NCBI RefSeq assembly: GCF_021044885.1 | Contig: NZ_JAJNOD010000001.1 | Coordinates: 558,001-622,000 of the forward strand | Direction: 5' to 3' | Source: Microbacterium nymphoidis | Lineage (GTDB): Bacteria > Actinomycetota > Actinomycetes > Actinomycetales > Microbacteriaceae | Length of the DNA stretch: 64,000 nt | Shown here: piece by piece, positions 9,999 to 20,030 of the stretch | How the letters are laid out: every line of letters starts with the position of its first letter | How positions within the stretch are numbered: the stretch's first letter is position 1 | Translations under genes and position numbers: made by a program | Notes under the pieces: model-generated | The model's database searches: none | What the model was told of the DNA's origin: nothing | Seen by the model: the letters and a program-made list of their open reading frames with translations, nothing else

Positions 9999-10023
9999 CA
10001 TGGTCGTGAGCGAAGGAGAACCC

Positions 10024-10956
10024 GTGGCTGATCCCCAGGCCGAACACGTGAGCACTGGCGTGACCGGTGCCGCGGACCCCGAAGAGGAATCGGGCGGCCA
10101 GAGCGAGGTCCTGATCGTCACCGGGATGTCGGGTGCCGGCCGCTCGACCGTGGGCAACGCGCTGGAGGACCTCGACTGGTATGTCGTGGACAATCTTCCT
10201 CCCCAGATGCTCAAGCCGCTGCTCGACCTCTCACTGATCGGCAACTCGGGGCTTCCGCGTGTGGCGGCGATCACCGATGTGCGGGGCCGGGATCTGTTCC
10301 GCCAGCTCCCGGAAGTCATGCGCGAGCTTCGCAACCGCAGCGATGTGCGCCTCGTCTTCCTGGATGCATCGGACGAGGTTCTGGTGCGACGATTCGAGTC
10401 GGTTCGTCGGCCCCATCCCCTGCAGGGCGACGGCACCCTCCTGGACGGCATCCGGCTGGAGCGGGAGCGTCTGCAGCCCATCCGGGAAGCGTCGGACATC
10501 GTCATCGACACCTCGGCCTTCAACGTGCATCAGCTCGCCACCCAGGTGTCGGATCTGTTCAGCGAGGAGGGGAGCGCGAAGCACACCCTCACGGTGATGA
10601 GCTTCGGGTTCAAGTACGGCGTGCCCACGGACACCGACTTCGTCGCCGACATGCGTTTCCTGCCGAATCCGTTCTGGATCGATGAACTCCGCCCCCTCAC
10701 AGGCGAGGACGCCGCGGTTTCCGAGTATGTCCTCGGCCAGCCCGGCGCTCAGGAGTTCATCGAAGCGTACGAGAAGGCGGTCTCGATCGCCCTGGAGGGC
10801 TATCAGCGGGAGAACAAGTCCCATTCGACCATCGCGATCGGGTGCACCGGCGGCAAGCATCGTTCGGTGGCGACGGCGATCGAACTCGCCCGGCGGCTGT
10901 CATCCCACCCCGGTCTGGCCGTGCGCCTCAAGCATCGGGACCGGGGTCGCGAGTAA
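10024..10956 (+). CDS. rapZ: RapZ/YvcJ-family nucleotide-binding protein
   Basis: A P-loop protein of the RapZ family, which binds nucleotides and, in enterobacteria, RNA. Walker A reads GMSGAGRST. The C-terminal domain has the family motifs FGFKYGVP, ADMRFLPNP, ENKSHSTIAIGCTGGKHRSV. I placed the start at the GTG at 10024 (310 residues) because GAAGGAG lies just upstream. An ATG at 10000 in the same frame lacks a ribosome binding site. Actinobacteria lack the GlmS-small RNA circuit of E. coli, so the role here is unclear. whiA follows after 77 bp. Confidence 0.9.
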   Translation: MADPQAEHVSTGVTGAADPEEESGGQSEVLIVTGMSGAGRSTVGNALEDLDWYVVDNLPPQMLKPLLDLSLIGNSGLPRVAAITDVRGRDLFRQLPEVMRELRNRSDVRLVFLDASDEVLVRRFESVRRPHPLQGDGTLLDGIRLERERLQPIREASDIVIDTSAFNVHQLATQVSDLFSEEGSAKHTLTVMSFGFKYGVPTDTDFVADMRFLPNPFWIDELRPLTGEDAAVSEYVLGQPGAQEFIEAYEKAVSIALEGYQRENKSHSTIAIGCTGGKHRSVATAIELARRLSSHPGLAVRLKHRDRGRE

Positions 10957-11033
10957 GCTTGATCCTCTGCGCCACCGCGCAACCCTGAATCATGATTTCT
11001 TGACCGGAAACGGTCGAATGTGAGGATCACATC

Positions 11034-12011
11034 GTGTCATTGACCGCCGACGTCAAGGGCGAACTCGTCGCCATTCGCGATCCGCGGCCGACCGTCCGGG
11101 CAGCCGAACTGACTGCCATTCTGCGCTTCGCAGGCGGACTGCACTCGATCGCCGGTCGAGTAGCCGTTGAAGCCGAAGTCGATGCCGAAGTGCTCGCCCG
11201 TCGCGTGACCCGCGACCTGGTCGAGCTCTACGGCGTTCGTCCGGACGTCGCCCATATCCAGTCGTCGAGTGCCCGTACGGGCAATCACTTCGCCGTCCGC
11301 GTCATCGAAGGCGGTGAGACGCTTGCTCGCCAGACGGGTCTGCTCGATCAGCGCCGCCGCCCGGTGCGCGGGTTGCCCAACCGTCTCACGACCGGTTCGC
11401 GGGCCGATCTCGCCGCCATCTGGCGCGGCGCGTTCCTCGCGGCCGGCACGCTCACCGAGCCGGGCCGCTCCGCGGCGGTGGAGATCAGCTGCCCGTCGGG
11501 GGAGGCCGCCATGGCCCTCGTGGGCGCGGCCGGCCGGCTGGGGGTCGCCACGAAGGCTCGCGAGGTCCGCGGCGTTCCCCGTGTCGTCGTCCGCGACGGC
11601 GAGGCGATCCGCGCGATCCTCGCGATCATGGGCGCTGAGCGCACCGCTGCCGCGTGGGACGAGATGCGTCAGCGCCGCGAGGTGCGCGCCGGAGTGAACC
11701 GGCTCGTGAACTTCGACGATGCGAACCTCCGCCGCTCCGCGCAGGCCGCCGTGGCGGCGTGCGCACGAATCGAGCGGGCGCTGGAGATCCTCGGCGATGA
11801 GGTGCCCGATCACCTGAAGCAGGCCGGCGAGCTGCGACTCGCGCACCGCGACGCCAGCCTCGACGAACTGGGCCACCGCGCCGACCCACCGCTGACCAAG
11901 GACGCCGTCGCCGGACGAATCCGTCGCCTGCTCGCCATGGCCGACAAGCGCGCGGAGCAAGACGGGGTGCCGGGCACCGAAGCGGCTGTGCCCACGGGCG
12001 CGGTCGACTGA
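11034..12011 (+). CDS. whiA: DNA-binding protein WhiA
   Basis: WhiA, 325 residues: an N-terminal LAGLIDADG-homing-endonuclease-like domain without catalytic activity, and a C-terminal helix-turn-helix (about 220-305) with the family stretch [17 protein letters not shown] and [10 protein letters not shown]. In Streptomyces it acts with WhiB to control sporulation and division genes; in non-sporulating actinobacteria it is linked to division and growth. It starts at GTG with GAGGAT upstream. The short leader contains a GACCG-GAAA-CGGTC hairpin (11002-11015). No yvcK gene lies between rapZ and whiA. Confidence 0.95.
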   Translation: MSLTADVKGELVAIRDPRPTVRAAELTAILRFAGGLHSIAGRVAVEAEVDAEVLARRVTRDLVELYGVRPDVAHIQSSSARTGNHFAVRVIEGGETLARQTGLLDQRRRPVRGLPNRLTTGSRADLAAIWRGAFLAAGTLTEPGRSAAVEISCPSGEAAMALVGAAGRLGVATKAREVRGVPRVVVRDGEAIRAILAIMGAERTAAAWDEMRQRREVRAGVNRLVNFDDANLRRSAQAAVAACARIERALEILGDEVPDHLKQAGELRLAHRDASLDELGHRADPPLTKDAVAGRIRRLLAMADKRAEQDGVPGTEAAVPTGAVD

Positions 12012-12021
12012 GACCCCTCCT

Positions 12022-12065
12022 GACGAACCCCGCTGACGCTGTGCCCAGCATCGGCGGGGTTCGTC
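12022..12065 (+). terminator. Terminator of the uvrA-whiA operon
   Basis: GACGAACCCCGC...GCGGGGTTCGTC forms a 20-bp stem with two wobble positions and a 4-nt loop, 10 bp after the whiA stop. There is no long T tract, which is usual in high-GC actinobacteria. Confidence 0.75.
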
Positions 12066-12117
12066 GTCGCCGGGCGTCATCTGGCAAGCCCGCGGCCCTC
12101 GCGCCGGTGGATTTCAC

Positions 12118-12123
12118 TAGGAT
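12118..12123 (+). promoter_or_regulatory. Candidate -10 box TAGGAT of sodA
   Basis: TAGGAT lies 79 nt before the sodA ATG, giving a leader of about 70 nt with AGGAAG near the start codon. I see no good -35 sequence. Confidence 0.4.
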
Positions 12124-12202
12124 GAGACTTGTCCGGCCCCGGCCCTTCCGGTCTCCCGGGGCGAATAAGCGCCCTCGTGGCGCAGACAGGAAGAAGTGAA
12201 GA

Positions 12203-12829
12203 ATGGCGACGTACACGCTGCCCGAGCTGACCTACGACTACTCGGCTCTGGAGCCCAGCATCAGCGGGGCGATCATGGAGCTGCACCACTCCAAGCACCA
12301 CCAGGCGTACGTGACGGGCGCGAACACCGCGCTCGAGCAGCTGGCGGCCGCTCGCGAGAAGGGCGACTTCGCGAACATCAACAAGCTCGAGAAGGACCTC
12401 GCGTTCAACCTCGGTGGTCACACGAACCACTCCATCTTCTGGACCAACCTCTCGCCCAACGGTGGCGACAAGCCGGTGGGCGACCTCGAGGCCGCCATCA
12501 CCGATCACTTCGGCTCGTTCGATGCATTCCAGGCGCACTTCACCGCCGCGGCTCTCGGCGTGCAGGGCTCCGGATGGGCAGGTCTGTTCTGGGACTCCAT
12601 CGGCCAGAACCTGATCATCCAGCAGTTCTTCGACCAGCAGTCGCAGTTCGCCGCGGGCTCCGTGCCGCTGCTGCTGCTGGACGTCTGGGAGCACGCTTAC
12701 TACCTGGACTACAAGAACGTCCGCGCCGACTACGTGAAGGCGTTCTGGAACATCGCCAACTGGGAGAACGTCCAGCAGCGCTTCGAGGTCGCGCGCACGC
12801 AGACGAACGGCCTGCTGGTACTGTCGTAA
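12203..12829 (+). CDS. sodA: Superoxide dismutase, Mn/Fe type
   Basis: Cytoplasmic superoxide dismutase of the Mn/Fe family, 208 residues. The N-terminal helix carries the first metal-ligand His in [12 protein letters not shown], the second ligand is in [11 protein letters not shown], and the C-terminal [15 protein letters not shown] supplies the Asp and His ligands. Sequence alone does not settle Mn against Fe; Mn is commoner in this group. An AGGAAG ribosome site precedes the ATG. Strong hairpins flank it on both sides, so it is a single-gene unit between whiA and gap. Confidence 0.95.
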   Translation: MATYTLPELTYDYSALEPSISGAIMELHHSKHHQAYVTGANTALEQLAAAREKGDFANINKLEKDLAFNLGGHTNHSIFWTNLSPNGGDKPVGDLEAAITDHFGSFDAFQAHFTAAALGVQGSGWAGLFWDSIGQNLIIQQFFDQQSQFAAGSVPLLLLDVWEHAYYLDYKNVRADYVKAFWNIANWENVQQRFEVARTQTNGLLVLS

Positions 12830-12835
12830 GCGGCG

Positions 12836-12871
12836 CGGCGTCCCGACGGGGGCGACCCCGCCGGGACGCCG
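12836..12871 (+). terminator. Terminator after sodA
   Basis: CGGCGTCCCGACGGGG pairs with CCCCGCCGGGACGCCG (one mismatch) around a 4-nt loop, directly after the sodA stop. Confidence 0.75.
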
Positions 12872-12886
12872 ATGTCCCCGATCTGA

Positions 12887-13939
<1,053 letters not shown>

Positions 13940-13942
13940 TCC

Positions 13943-15157
13943 ATGGGCCTGCGAACCCTCTCCTCGCTCGGCGATCTCGCCGGCAAGCGCGTCATCATCC
14001 GCTGCGATCTCAACGTCCCGCTGAAGGACGGTGTGATCACCGACGATGGTCGCGTGCGCGCATCCCTGCCCACGCTGAACGCTCTCATCAACCAGGGTGC
14101 ACGCGTTGTCGTGTGCTCTCACCTGGGGCGCCCGGAGGGCGCTCCGGACGAGCGCTACAGCCTCGCCCCCGTGGCTCAGCGGCTCTCGGAGCTGCTCGGC
14201 AAGCCGGTGGCCTTCGCACGCGACACGGTGGGCGAGTCCGCCACCGACGCCGTGGCGAGCCTTGCCGACGGTGACGTCGCGGTGATCGAGAACCTCCGGT
14301 TCAACCCGGGGGAGACCAGCAAGGATGCCGGCGAGCGAGAGGAGTTCGCAGGCCGCCTCGCGTCTCTCGCGGACGTGATGGTGTCCGACGGCTTCGGCGT
14401 CGTGCACCGCAAGCAGGCGAGCGTCTACGAGCTCGCCCGCACCCTTCCGTCGGCAGCCGGCCTGCTGATCGAGAAGGAGCTGGAGGTCCTCGACCGGCTC
14501 ACGGAGAACCCGGAGCGCCCTTACACAGTGGTGCTGGGTGGTTCGAAGGTGAGCGACAAGCTCGGCGTCATCGACCACCTCCTTCCGCGTGTCGATCGTC
14601 TTCTCATCGGCGGCGGCATGCTGTTCACCTTCCTCAAGGCCGAAGGCCACGAGGTCGGCGCCAGCCTCCTCGAGCAGGACCAGCTGGACACCGTGATCGG
14701 GTACATCGCGAAGGCGAAGGAGCTCGGCGTCGAGCTCGTCCTCCCCACCGACGTGGTGGTCGCGGACAAGTTCGCCGCCGACGCCGCACACGAGGTTGCC
14801 GCAGCGGACGCCATCGAGTCGACGAGCTTCGGTGCTGCCGGGATCGGCCTCGACATCGGTCCGGTCACGGCAGCCGCATTCTCTGAGGCGGTGCGTGGCT
14901 CGCGCACGGTCTTCTGGAACGGCCCGATGGGGGTGTTCGAGTTCCCCGCGTTCGCGAACGGTACCCGCGCGGTCGCCGAGGCCCTGACCGCGGTCGACGG
15001 GCTCAGCGTGGTGGGCGGCGGCGACTCCGCTGCTGCGGTGCGCCAGCTCGGTTTCTCCGATGACCAGTTCGGTCACATCTCCACGGGTGGCGGCGCCAGC
15101 CTGGAGTTCCTCGAAGGCAAGAAGCTTCCCGGACTGGAGGTCCTCGGATGGGCGTGA
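13943..15157 (+). CDS. pgk: Phosphoglycerate kinase
   Basis: Transfers phosphate from 1,3-bisphosphoglycerate to ADP. 404 residues. The family start motif appears as IIRCDLNVPL, substrate-binding residues as CSHLGRPEG, and the C-terminal nucleotide-binding loop as VVGGGDSAAAVRQLG. It lies 3 bp after gap and overlaps tpiA by 10 bp, so the three glycolytic genes are coupled. Confidence 0.97.
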   Translation: MGLRTLSSLGDLAGKRVIIRCDLNVPLKDGVITDDGRVRASLPTLNALINQGARVVVCSHLGRPEGAPDERYSLAPVAQRLSELLGKPVAFARDTVGESATDAVASLADGDVAVIENLRFNPGETSKDAGEREEFAGRLASLADVMVSDGFGVVHRKQASVYELARTLPSAAGLLIEKELEVLDRLTENPERPYTVVLGGSKVSDKLGVIDHLLPRVDRLLIGGGMLFTFLKAEGHEVGASLLEQDQLDTVIGYIAKAKELGVELVLPTDVVVADKFAADAAHEVAAADAIESTSFGAAGIGLDIGPVTAAAFSEAVRGSRTVFWNGPMGVFEFPAFANGTRAVAEALTAVDGLSVVGGGDSAAAVRQLGFSDDQFGHISTGGGASLEFLEGKKLPGLEVLGWA

Positions 15158-15939
15158 GCGCTCGTACCCCGCTGATCGCGGGCAACTGGAAGATGAACCT
15201 GGATCACCTCCAGGCGGTGGCGTTCGTGCAGAAGCTGCACTGGACGCTGAAGGATGCGAAGTTCGAAGAGGGCTCGGTCGAGGTCGCGGTGTTCCCGCCT
15301 TTCACCGACATCCGCAGTGTGCAGACGCTGATCGACGCCGACAAGATCCCGTTTGCGCTCGGCGCACAGGACATCTCGAAGCACGATTCGGGCGCGTACA
15401 CCGGCGAGGTCTCGGGAGCGTTCCTCGCGAAGCTGCAGTGCGGTTACGTGATCATCGGCCACTCCGAGCGGCGCGAGTACCACAACGAGACCGATGAGGT
15501 CGTCGCCGCCAAGACCCGTGCGGCCCTCAAGCACGGCATCGTGCCTGTGATCTGCGTGGGCGAGACCGCGGAGGACCTGGAGAAGCACGGCGCTTCCGCC
15601 GTGCCGGTCGCACAGCTGGCCGCGGTGCTCGAGGGTCTGGACAGGAAGTCCGACATCGTCGTCGCCTATGAGCCCGTCTGGGCCATCGGCTCAGGCCAGG
15701 CGGCCACCCCGCAGCAGGCTCAGGACGTGTGCGCTGCCCTGCGCGGCGTCATCGCCGACAAGCTGGGACCGGACGCGGCAGCACGCACGCGTGTGCTGTA
15801 CGGCGGCTCGGTGAAGGCGGCCAACATCGCCTCCTTCATGCGCGAGCCGGATGTCGACGGCGCACTGGTGGGAGGCGCGAGCCTCGTGGTTGACGAGTTC
15901 GCCGCGATCGCCCGCTACCAGAAGCACGTCGGCGTCTGA
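15148..15939 (+). CDS. tpiA: Triose-phosphate isomerase
   Basis: Interconverts dihydroxyacetone phosphate and glyceraldehyde-3-phosphate. 263 residues with AGNWKMN at the N-terminus, the catalytic His in IIGHSERR, the catalytic Glu in AYEPVWAIGSGQAA, and the phosphate loop LYGGSVK. I used the ATG at 15148, which overlaps pgk by 10 bp; a GTG at 15154 in the same frame is possible. Confidence 0.97.
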   Translation: MGVSARTPLIAGNWKMNLDHLQAVAFVQKLHWTLKDAKFEEGSVEVAVFPPFTDIRSVQTLIDADKIPFALGAQDISKHDSGAYTGEVSGAFLAKLQCGYVIIGHSERREYHNETDEVVAAKTRAALKHGIVPVICVGETAEDLEKHGASAVPVAQLAAVLEGLDRKSDIVVAYEPVWAIGSGQAATPQQAQDVCAALRGVIADKLGPDAAARTRVLYGGSVKAANIASFMREPDVDGALVGGASLVVDEFAAIARYQKHVGV

Positions 15940-15943
15940 CGGC

Positions 15944-15960
15944 GCGGGCTTCGCGCCCGC
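15944..15960 (+). terminator. Small hairpin after tpiA
   Basis: GCGGGC and GCCCGC flank a 5-nt loop just after the tpiA stop. It is short, so it may be only a partial terminator. Confidence 0.4.
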
Positions 15961-15974
15961 TCCGCTCGGCCCCG

Positions 15975-15980
15975 TATACT
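15975..15980 (+). promoter_or_regulatory. -10 box TATACT of secG-rbpA
   Basis: TATACT is followed 8 nt later by the two-codon open frame ATG CGG TGA (15989-15997) and then, after 31 nt, by the secG GTG. This supports a separate transcription unit for secG-rbpA. Confidence 0.55.
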
Positions 15981-16028
15981 GAACGTTCATGCGGTGATTC
16001 CTGCCGCGCTCGAAAGGCTGCAACCAAA

Positions 16029-16274
16029 GTGGAAATTCTCCAGTTCGTGCTGCAGGTGGTGCTCGGCATCACCAGTCTCGCGCTCACCCTTCTGATCCTT
16101 CTGCACAAGGGTCGCGGTGGCGGTCTGTCGGATATGTTCGGCGGCGGAACAACGTCGGCCATGGGATCGTCCGGGTACGCGGAGCGCAACCTGAACCGCC
16201 TCACGATCATTCTGGCGCTGGTCTGGTTCGGCGTGATCGTCGCGCTCGGTCTGCTGACGAAGTTCGGTCTCTGA
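16029..16274 (+). CDS. secG: Preprotein translocase subunit SecG
   Basis: An 81-residue membrane protein with two hydrophobic helices (about 3-24 and 54-76) joined by the conserved glycine-rich loop GRGGGLSDMFGGG. It is a non-essential partner of SecYE in the export channel. It starts at GTG (VEILQFVLQVV). It follows the glycolytic operon as in many actinobacteria and overlaps rbpA by one base. Confidence 0.95.
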   Translation: MEILQFVLQVVLGITSLALTLLILLHKGRGGGLSDMFGGGTTSAMGSSGYAERNLNRLTIILALVWFGVIVALGLLTKFGL

Positions 16275-16627
16275 TGGCGACCGGAGGTAACGCCATCCGC
16301 GGCAGCCGCGTCGGCGCCGGCCCGATGGGCGAGCAGGATCACGGATTCCACGCCGAGCGCATCGCGGTCTCGTACTGGGATGCGCTGGGCAACGAGACGG
16401 TTCGCTACTTCGCAGCGGGCGTTCCCGACGAGGAGATCCCGGAGACCATCGACAGCCCCCATTCGGGGTTGCCGGCTGGTCGCGACAAGGAGAACCCTCC
16501 GATGATCGCGAAGCCGGAGCCGTACAAGACGCACCTGGCCTACGTGAAGGAGCGCCGCACCGAGGAGGAGGCGGTCTCGCTTCTCGACGACGCCCTCGCG
16601 GCACTGCGCGAACGTCGCGGTCAGTAA
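16274..16627 (+). CDS. rbpA: RNA polymerase-binding protein RbpA
   Basis: RbpA, an actinobacterial transcription factor that binds RNA polymerase and the principal sigma factor and helps open promoters. The 117 residues include the N-terminal tail (GGNAIRGSRVGAGPMG), the core domain (FHAERIAVSYWDALGNET), a basic linker, and the C-terminal sigma-interaction helix (RRTEEEAVSLLDDAL). Cysteines found in some homologues are absent. The ATG overlaps the secG stop. Its presence is strong evidence for an actinobacterium. Confidence 0.95.
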   Translation: MATGGNAIRGSRVGAGPMGEQDHGFHAERIAVSYWDALGNETVRYFAAGVPDEEIPETIDSPHSGLPAGRDKENPPMIAKPEPYKTHLAYVKERRTEEEAVSLLDDALAALRERRGQ

Positions 16628-16640
16628 CAGACAGCATCAC

Positions 16641-16677
16641 CCGAAGGGGCGGCCACCGATCATGGCCGCCCCTTCGG
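16641..16677 (+). terminator. Terminator after rbpA
   Basis: CCGAAGGGGCGGCCA and TGGCCGCCCCTTCGG form a perfect 15-bp stem with a 7-nt loop, 13 bp after the rbpA stop. Confidence 0.8.
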
Positions 16678-16700
16678 CGTCTGTGGCAGCACGGACGAAA

Positions 16701-16730
16701 GCCCCGCCGACGGTGAAACGCCGGCGGGGC
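16701..16730 (-). terminator. Terminator of the tkt-pgl operon
   Basis: GCCCCGCCGACG pairs with CGCCGGCGGGGC (one mismatch). On the minus strand the stem is followed by TTTC. It faces the rbpA terminator, so the two operons converge here. Confidence 0.75.
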
Positions 16731-16753
16731 CTTCAGAGTTCTCAGCCCGTGGC

Positions 16754-17521
16754 TCAGAACTCCGGGTCGATGAGCTCAGGAGGAACCTCGCCGGCGGCCG
16801 ACTCATCCGTGATGATGATGGTGCGGTGAGTGCCCTTCGCGCCGGCGGCGGGAACGCTTGCATAGCTCGCGCCCGCGAGAATGAGCCCGAGGGCTCCGGC
16901 CTTCTCCGCGCCCGAGATGACCATCCACACACGGGTGGACGAGTTGATCACCGGACGCGTCAGCGTAATGCGCTCGGGCGGGGGCTTGGGCGAGTCACGA
17001 ACCGCGAGGACGGTGCGATCCGTCACGCGAACCTCATCGCGGTCGGGGAAGAGGGAGGCGATGTGGCCGTCCGGCCCGACGCCGAGGAGAGTCACGTCGA
17101 ACGTCGGCCACGGGCGCTCGTCGGTGCCGAACCGGGCGAGCTCCTGCGCGTACCAGTCGGCCGCAGCGTCCAGATCCCGTCCGTCGTCCGCCGCCGGCAT
17201 CTCGTGGACGTTGGCAGCCGGGATCGGCAGGGCGTCGATGAGTGCCGCGCGAGCCTGCACGGCGTTGCGATCTCCATCGGTGCGCGCGACAAACCGCTCA
17301 TCGCTCCACCAGAGGTGCACCCGATCCCAGTCGATCATGGCCACGGCGGGCTGCTGTGCCGCCGCGGCCAGGACGGCGATTCCCATGGTGCCGCCGGTGA
17401 GCGAAACGTGGACTTCGCGGTCTTCGGCGAGACCGAGCACGATCTTGCCCAGGAACCGGCTCGCGACGCTGGTCGCGAGCGTCGCCGCATCGGGGGCGAC
17501 GACGACTCTCTTCTCGGACAT
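16754..17521 (-). CDS. pgl: 6-phosphogluconolactonase
   Basis: Hydrolyses 6-phosphogluconolactone, the second step of the oxidative pentose-phosphate pathway. 255 residues. Family motifs include SLTGGTMG, LWWSDERFV, the catalytic LLGVGPDGHIASLFP region, and a C-terminal KAGAL stretch. It is the last gene of a six-gene minus-strand operon, 4 bp after opcA. Confidence 0.93.
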   Translation of the reverse strand: MSEKRVVVAPDAATLATSVASRFLGKIVLGLAEDREVHVSLTGGTMGIAVLAAAAQQPAVAMIDWDRVHLWWSDERFVARTDGDRNAVQARAALIDALPIPAANVHEMPAADDGRDLDAAADWYAQELARFGTDERPWPTFDVTLLGVGPDGHIASLFPDRDEVRVTDRTVLAVRDSPKPPPERITLTRPVINSSTRVWMVISGAEKAGALGLILAGASYASVPAAGAKGTHRTIIITDESAAGEVPPELIDPEF

Positions 17522-17525
17522 ATGC

Positions 17526-18467
17526 CTACCTCTGCGCGGTGGCGGCGGGACCCAGCTGGGCCCAACCGTCGCTGATCACTCGACCATACAAGACGTCCGC
17601 GTCCAGGCGACGCAGCTCCTCGGCGAGGCACTCGCGCACCGTGCGGCGGGGAAGCAGCAGCTCGTGGTCGGGCTGGCCGGGTTGCGTGAGCACCGCGACT
17701 CCCGGCTCCGGGCGCTCGAGCACGATATCGCCGGAGGCGCGCGTGAGGCGGACGGACTTGATGCCCTCGCCCCAGCTGTCGCGGGGCTGATAGTGCCAGA
17801 CCACATCGCAGTCGAGCTTGAGCTTCAGCCACGCGGCCAGGAGCCCGGTCGACGGGGAGTCGTCGGCTCCCTGCACCTCCACCGCCGTGATGGACTCGTA
17901 CGGCGGCTGGTCCAGCACCGCTGCCAGCTGTTCGCGCCAGTGTGTGAGCCGAGTCCACGCCAGGTCGGTGTCACCGGGGGAGTAGGACGGTCCCAGCAGC
18001 GAGACGCGATCCACGTCCTGCGGGAGCGTGGACGCGTCCGTGATGCGCCGCTGTGCGATCCGGCCCAGCGGGGACTCAGCCGGGGCCGCCGGCGGGTTGT
18101 CCGGCCACCACACGACCACCGGTGCATCCGGCAGGAGCAGGCCGGTGACCAGGCTCTCCTCATTGGATGCTGCGGCACCCGACGCGGACAGCACGATGAC
18201 CTCGCTCGCTCCGGCGTCGCCGCCGACGCGGATCTGAGCGTCCAGTCGCGATGCCGCCTCGGGGTCTGTGGTGACGACGATCACCCGCATGGGGTGCTCA
18301 CGCGAAGCGTCGTTGGCGGCCTCGATGGCCTCCTCCATCACTTCGGCGCGGGTCGCGATGATGAGGGTGAGGACGCGGCCGAGAGCGACAGCGCCGCCCT
18401 CCTCACGCACCTTCACGAGGGTCTTGGCCACCGCAGACACGGTGGTTTCGGGCAGATCGACGATCAC
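17526..18467 (-). CDS. opcA: Glucose-6-phosphate dehydrogenase assembly protein OpcA
   Basis: OpcA, 313 residues, is needed for activity of glucose-6-phosphate dehydrogenase in actinobacteria and cyanobacteria. The start is the GTG at 18467 (VIVDLPETTVSAVAKTLVKV), which overlaps the zwf stop as GTGA; a longer open frame upstream lies inside zwf and is not needed. Recognisable stretches are RVIVVTTDPEA and PVVVWWPDNPP. Position directly after zwf is the standard arrangement. Confidence 0.93.
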   Translation of the reverse strand: MIVDLPETTVSAVAKTLVKVREEGGAVALGRVLTLIIATRAEVMEEAIEAANDASREHPMRVIVVTTDPEAASRLDAQIRVGGDAGASEVIVLSASGAAASNEESLVTGLLLPDAPVVVWWPDNPPAAPAESPLGRIAQRRITDASTLPQDVDRVSLLGPSYSPGDTDLAWTRLTHWREQLAAVLDQPPYESITAVEVQGADDSPSTGLLAAWLKLKLDCDVVWHYQPRDSWGEGIKSVRLTRASGDIVLERPEPGVAVLTQPGQPDHELLLPRRTVRECLAEELRRLDADVLYGRVISDGWAQLGPAATAQR

Positions 18468-20011
18468 GGGCGCCTCCAGACACGTCCGTCGCGGGCCAAC
18501 AGCGCGTCGGCCGATGCGGGACCCCACGAGCCGGGGCCGTACTGTTCGAGCGGACCGCCTTCGGCAGCCCAGAACTCCTCGATCGGGTCGAGGATCTTCC
18601 AGGAGAGCTCGACCTCCTCGTGCCGCGGGAACAGCGGCGGGTCACCGAGAAGCACGTCCAGGATGAGACGCTCGTACGCCTCGGGGCTGGCCTCGGTGAA
18701 GGCATGGCCGTATCCGAAGTCCATGGTCACATCACGCACGTTGGTGCCGGCACCCGGCACCTTCGAGCCGAAGCGGATGGTGACGCCCTCGTCGGGCTGG
18801 ATACGGAACACGAGCGCGTTCTGGCCCAGCTCCGCGCTCTGCGCGCGGGAGAACAGGTGCTCGGGGGTGCGCTTGAAGACGACGGCGATCTCCGTGACAC
18901 GACGGCCCAGTCGCTTGCCGGTGCGCAGGTAGAACGGGACGCCGGCCCAGCGGCGGGTGTTGATCTCGAGCTTGATGGCGGCGAAGGTCTCTGTGGTCGA
19001 CTGCGGGTCCATGCCGTCCTCGTCGAGGAAGCCGTGCACCTCTTCACCGCCCTGCCAGCCGCCGGCGTACTGACCGCGCGCGGTCGCCGCGCCGAGGTCC
19101 TCGGGGAGGACGACGGCTGCGAGCACCTTTTCCTTCTCGGCTCGCAGGTGCTCGGCCTCCAGGCTGATCGGCTCCTCCATCGCGGTGAGGGCCAGCAGCT
19201 GCAGCAGATGGTTCTGGATGACGTCGCGGGCGGCGCCGATTCCGTCGTAGTAGCCGGCGCGGCCGCCGACGCCGATGTCCTCGGCCATCGTGATCTGCAC
19301 GTGGTCGACGTAGTTGCGGTTCCAGATCGGCTCGTACAGCTCGTTGGCGAAGCGCAGCGCGAGGATGTTCTGCACCGTCTCTTTGCCGAGGTAGTGATCG
19401 ATGCGGAAGATCGAGTCGGCCGGGAAGGCGGACTCCAGCGCCTCGTTCAGAGCGCGTGCCGATGCGAGATCGTCGCCGAAGGGCTTCTCGATCACCACGC
19501 GACGCCAGTGGTCGGGGTCCTGCGTGCCGTCGACGAGGCCCGACTCACGCAACTGGGTGGTGACGACGGGGAAGTCCTTGGGCGGGATGGAGAGGTAGAA
19601 CGCGTGGTTTCCCATCGTGCCGCGTTCGACATCCAGAGCGTCCACGGTGGCTTTCAGACGTGCGAACGCGTCCGGGTCGTCGAACGTTCCCTGGACGAAG
19701 CGGATGCCCTGTGACAGCTGGTTCCAGGTGTCCTCGCGGAACTCGGTGCGGGCGCCGGCCTTCACCGCGTCACGCACCACCTGGGCGAAGTCCTGGTCTT
19801 CCCACTCGCGGCGTGCGAAGCCGACCAGCGCGAAGCCGGGTGGCAGCAGACCGCGGTTGGCGAGGTCGTAGACGGCGGGCATGAGCTTCTTGCGGGACAG
19901 GTCGCCGGTCACGCCGAAGATCACGAGGGCGCTGGGCCCCGCGATTCGGTTGAGGCGCCGGTCATCGGGGTCGCGCAGCGGATTGTGCCCGCGCGAGATC
20001 GATGCGGTCAT
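18464..20011 (-). CDS. zwf: Glucose-6-phosphate dehydrogenase
   Basis: Oxidises glucose-6-phosphate with NADP, the entry step of the pentose-phosphate pathway. The chosen ATG at 20011 (MTASISRGHNPLRDP, 515 residues) has an AGGAG site upstream on the minus strand; the open frame extends 39 codons further but that stretch is low-complexity and reaches into pgi. Motifs: the coenzyme-binding GVTGDLSRKKL and the active-site RIDHYLGKETVQN. Next to pgi (19-bp gap) and overlapping opcA. Confidence 0.95.
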   Translation of the reverse strand: MTASISRGHNPLRDPDDRRLNRIAGPSALVIFGVTGDLSRKKLMPAVYDLANRGLLPPGFALVGFARREWEDQDFAQVVRDAVKAGARTEFREDTWNQLSQGIRFVQGTFDDPDAFARLKATVDALDVERGTMGNHAFYLSIPPKDFPVVTTQLRESGLVDGTQDPDHWRRVVIEKPFGDDLASARALNEALESAFPADSIFRIDHYLGKETVQNILALRFANELYEPIWNRNYVDHVQITMAEDIGVGGRAGYYDGIGAARDVIQNHLLQLLALTAMEEPISLEAEHLRAEKEKVLAAVVLPEDLGAATARGQYAGGWQGGEEVHGFLDEDGMDPQSTTETFAAIKLEINTRRWAGVPFYLRTGKRLGRRVTEIAVVFKRTPEHLFSRAQSAELGQNALVFRIQPDEGVTIRFGSKVPGAGTNVRDVTMDFGYGHAFTEASPEAYERLILDVLLGDPPLFPRHEEVELSWKILDPIEEFWAAEGGPLEQYGPGSWGPASADALLARDGRVWRRP

Positions 20012-20030
20012 CGGGGGAAGAACTCCTGTG

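Noticed and set aside
9996..10008. TAGCAT at the uvrC stop as another leaderless promoter for rapZ
   Set aside because: The nearest start codons are 0-4 nt from the box, which is too close, and the better start at 10024 has a Shine-Dalgarno. It may still be a weak internal promoter.
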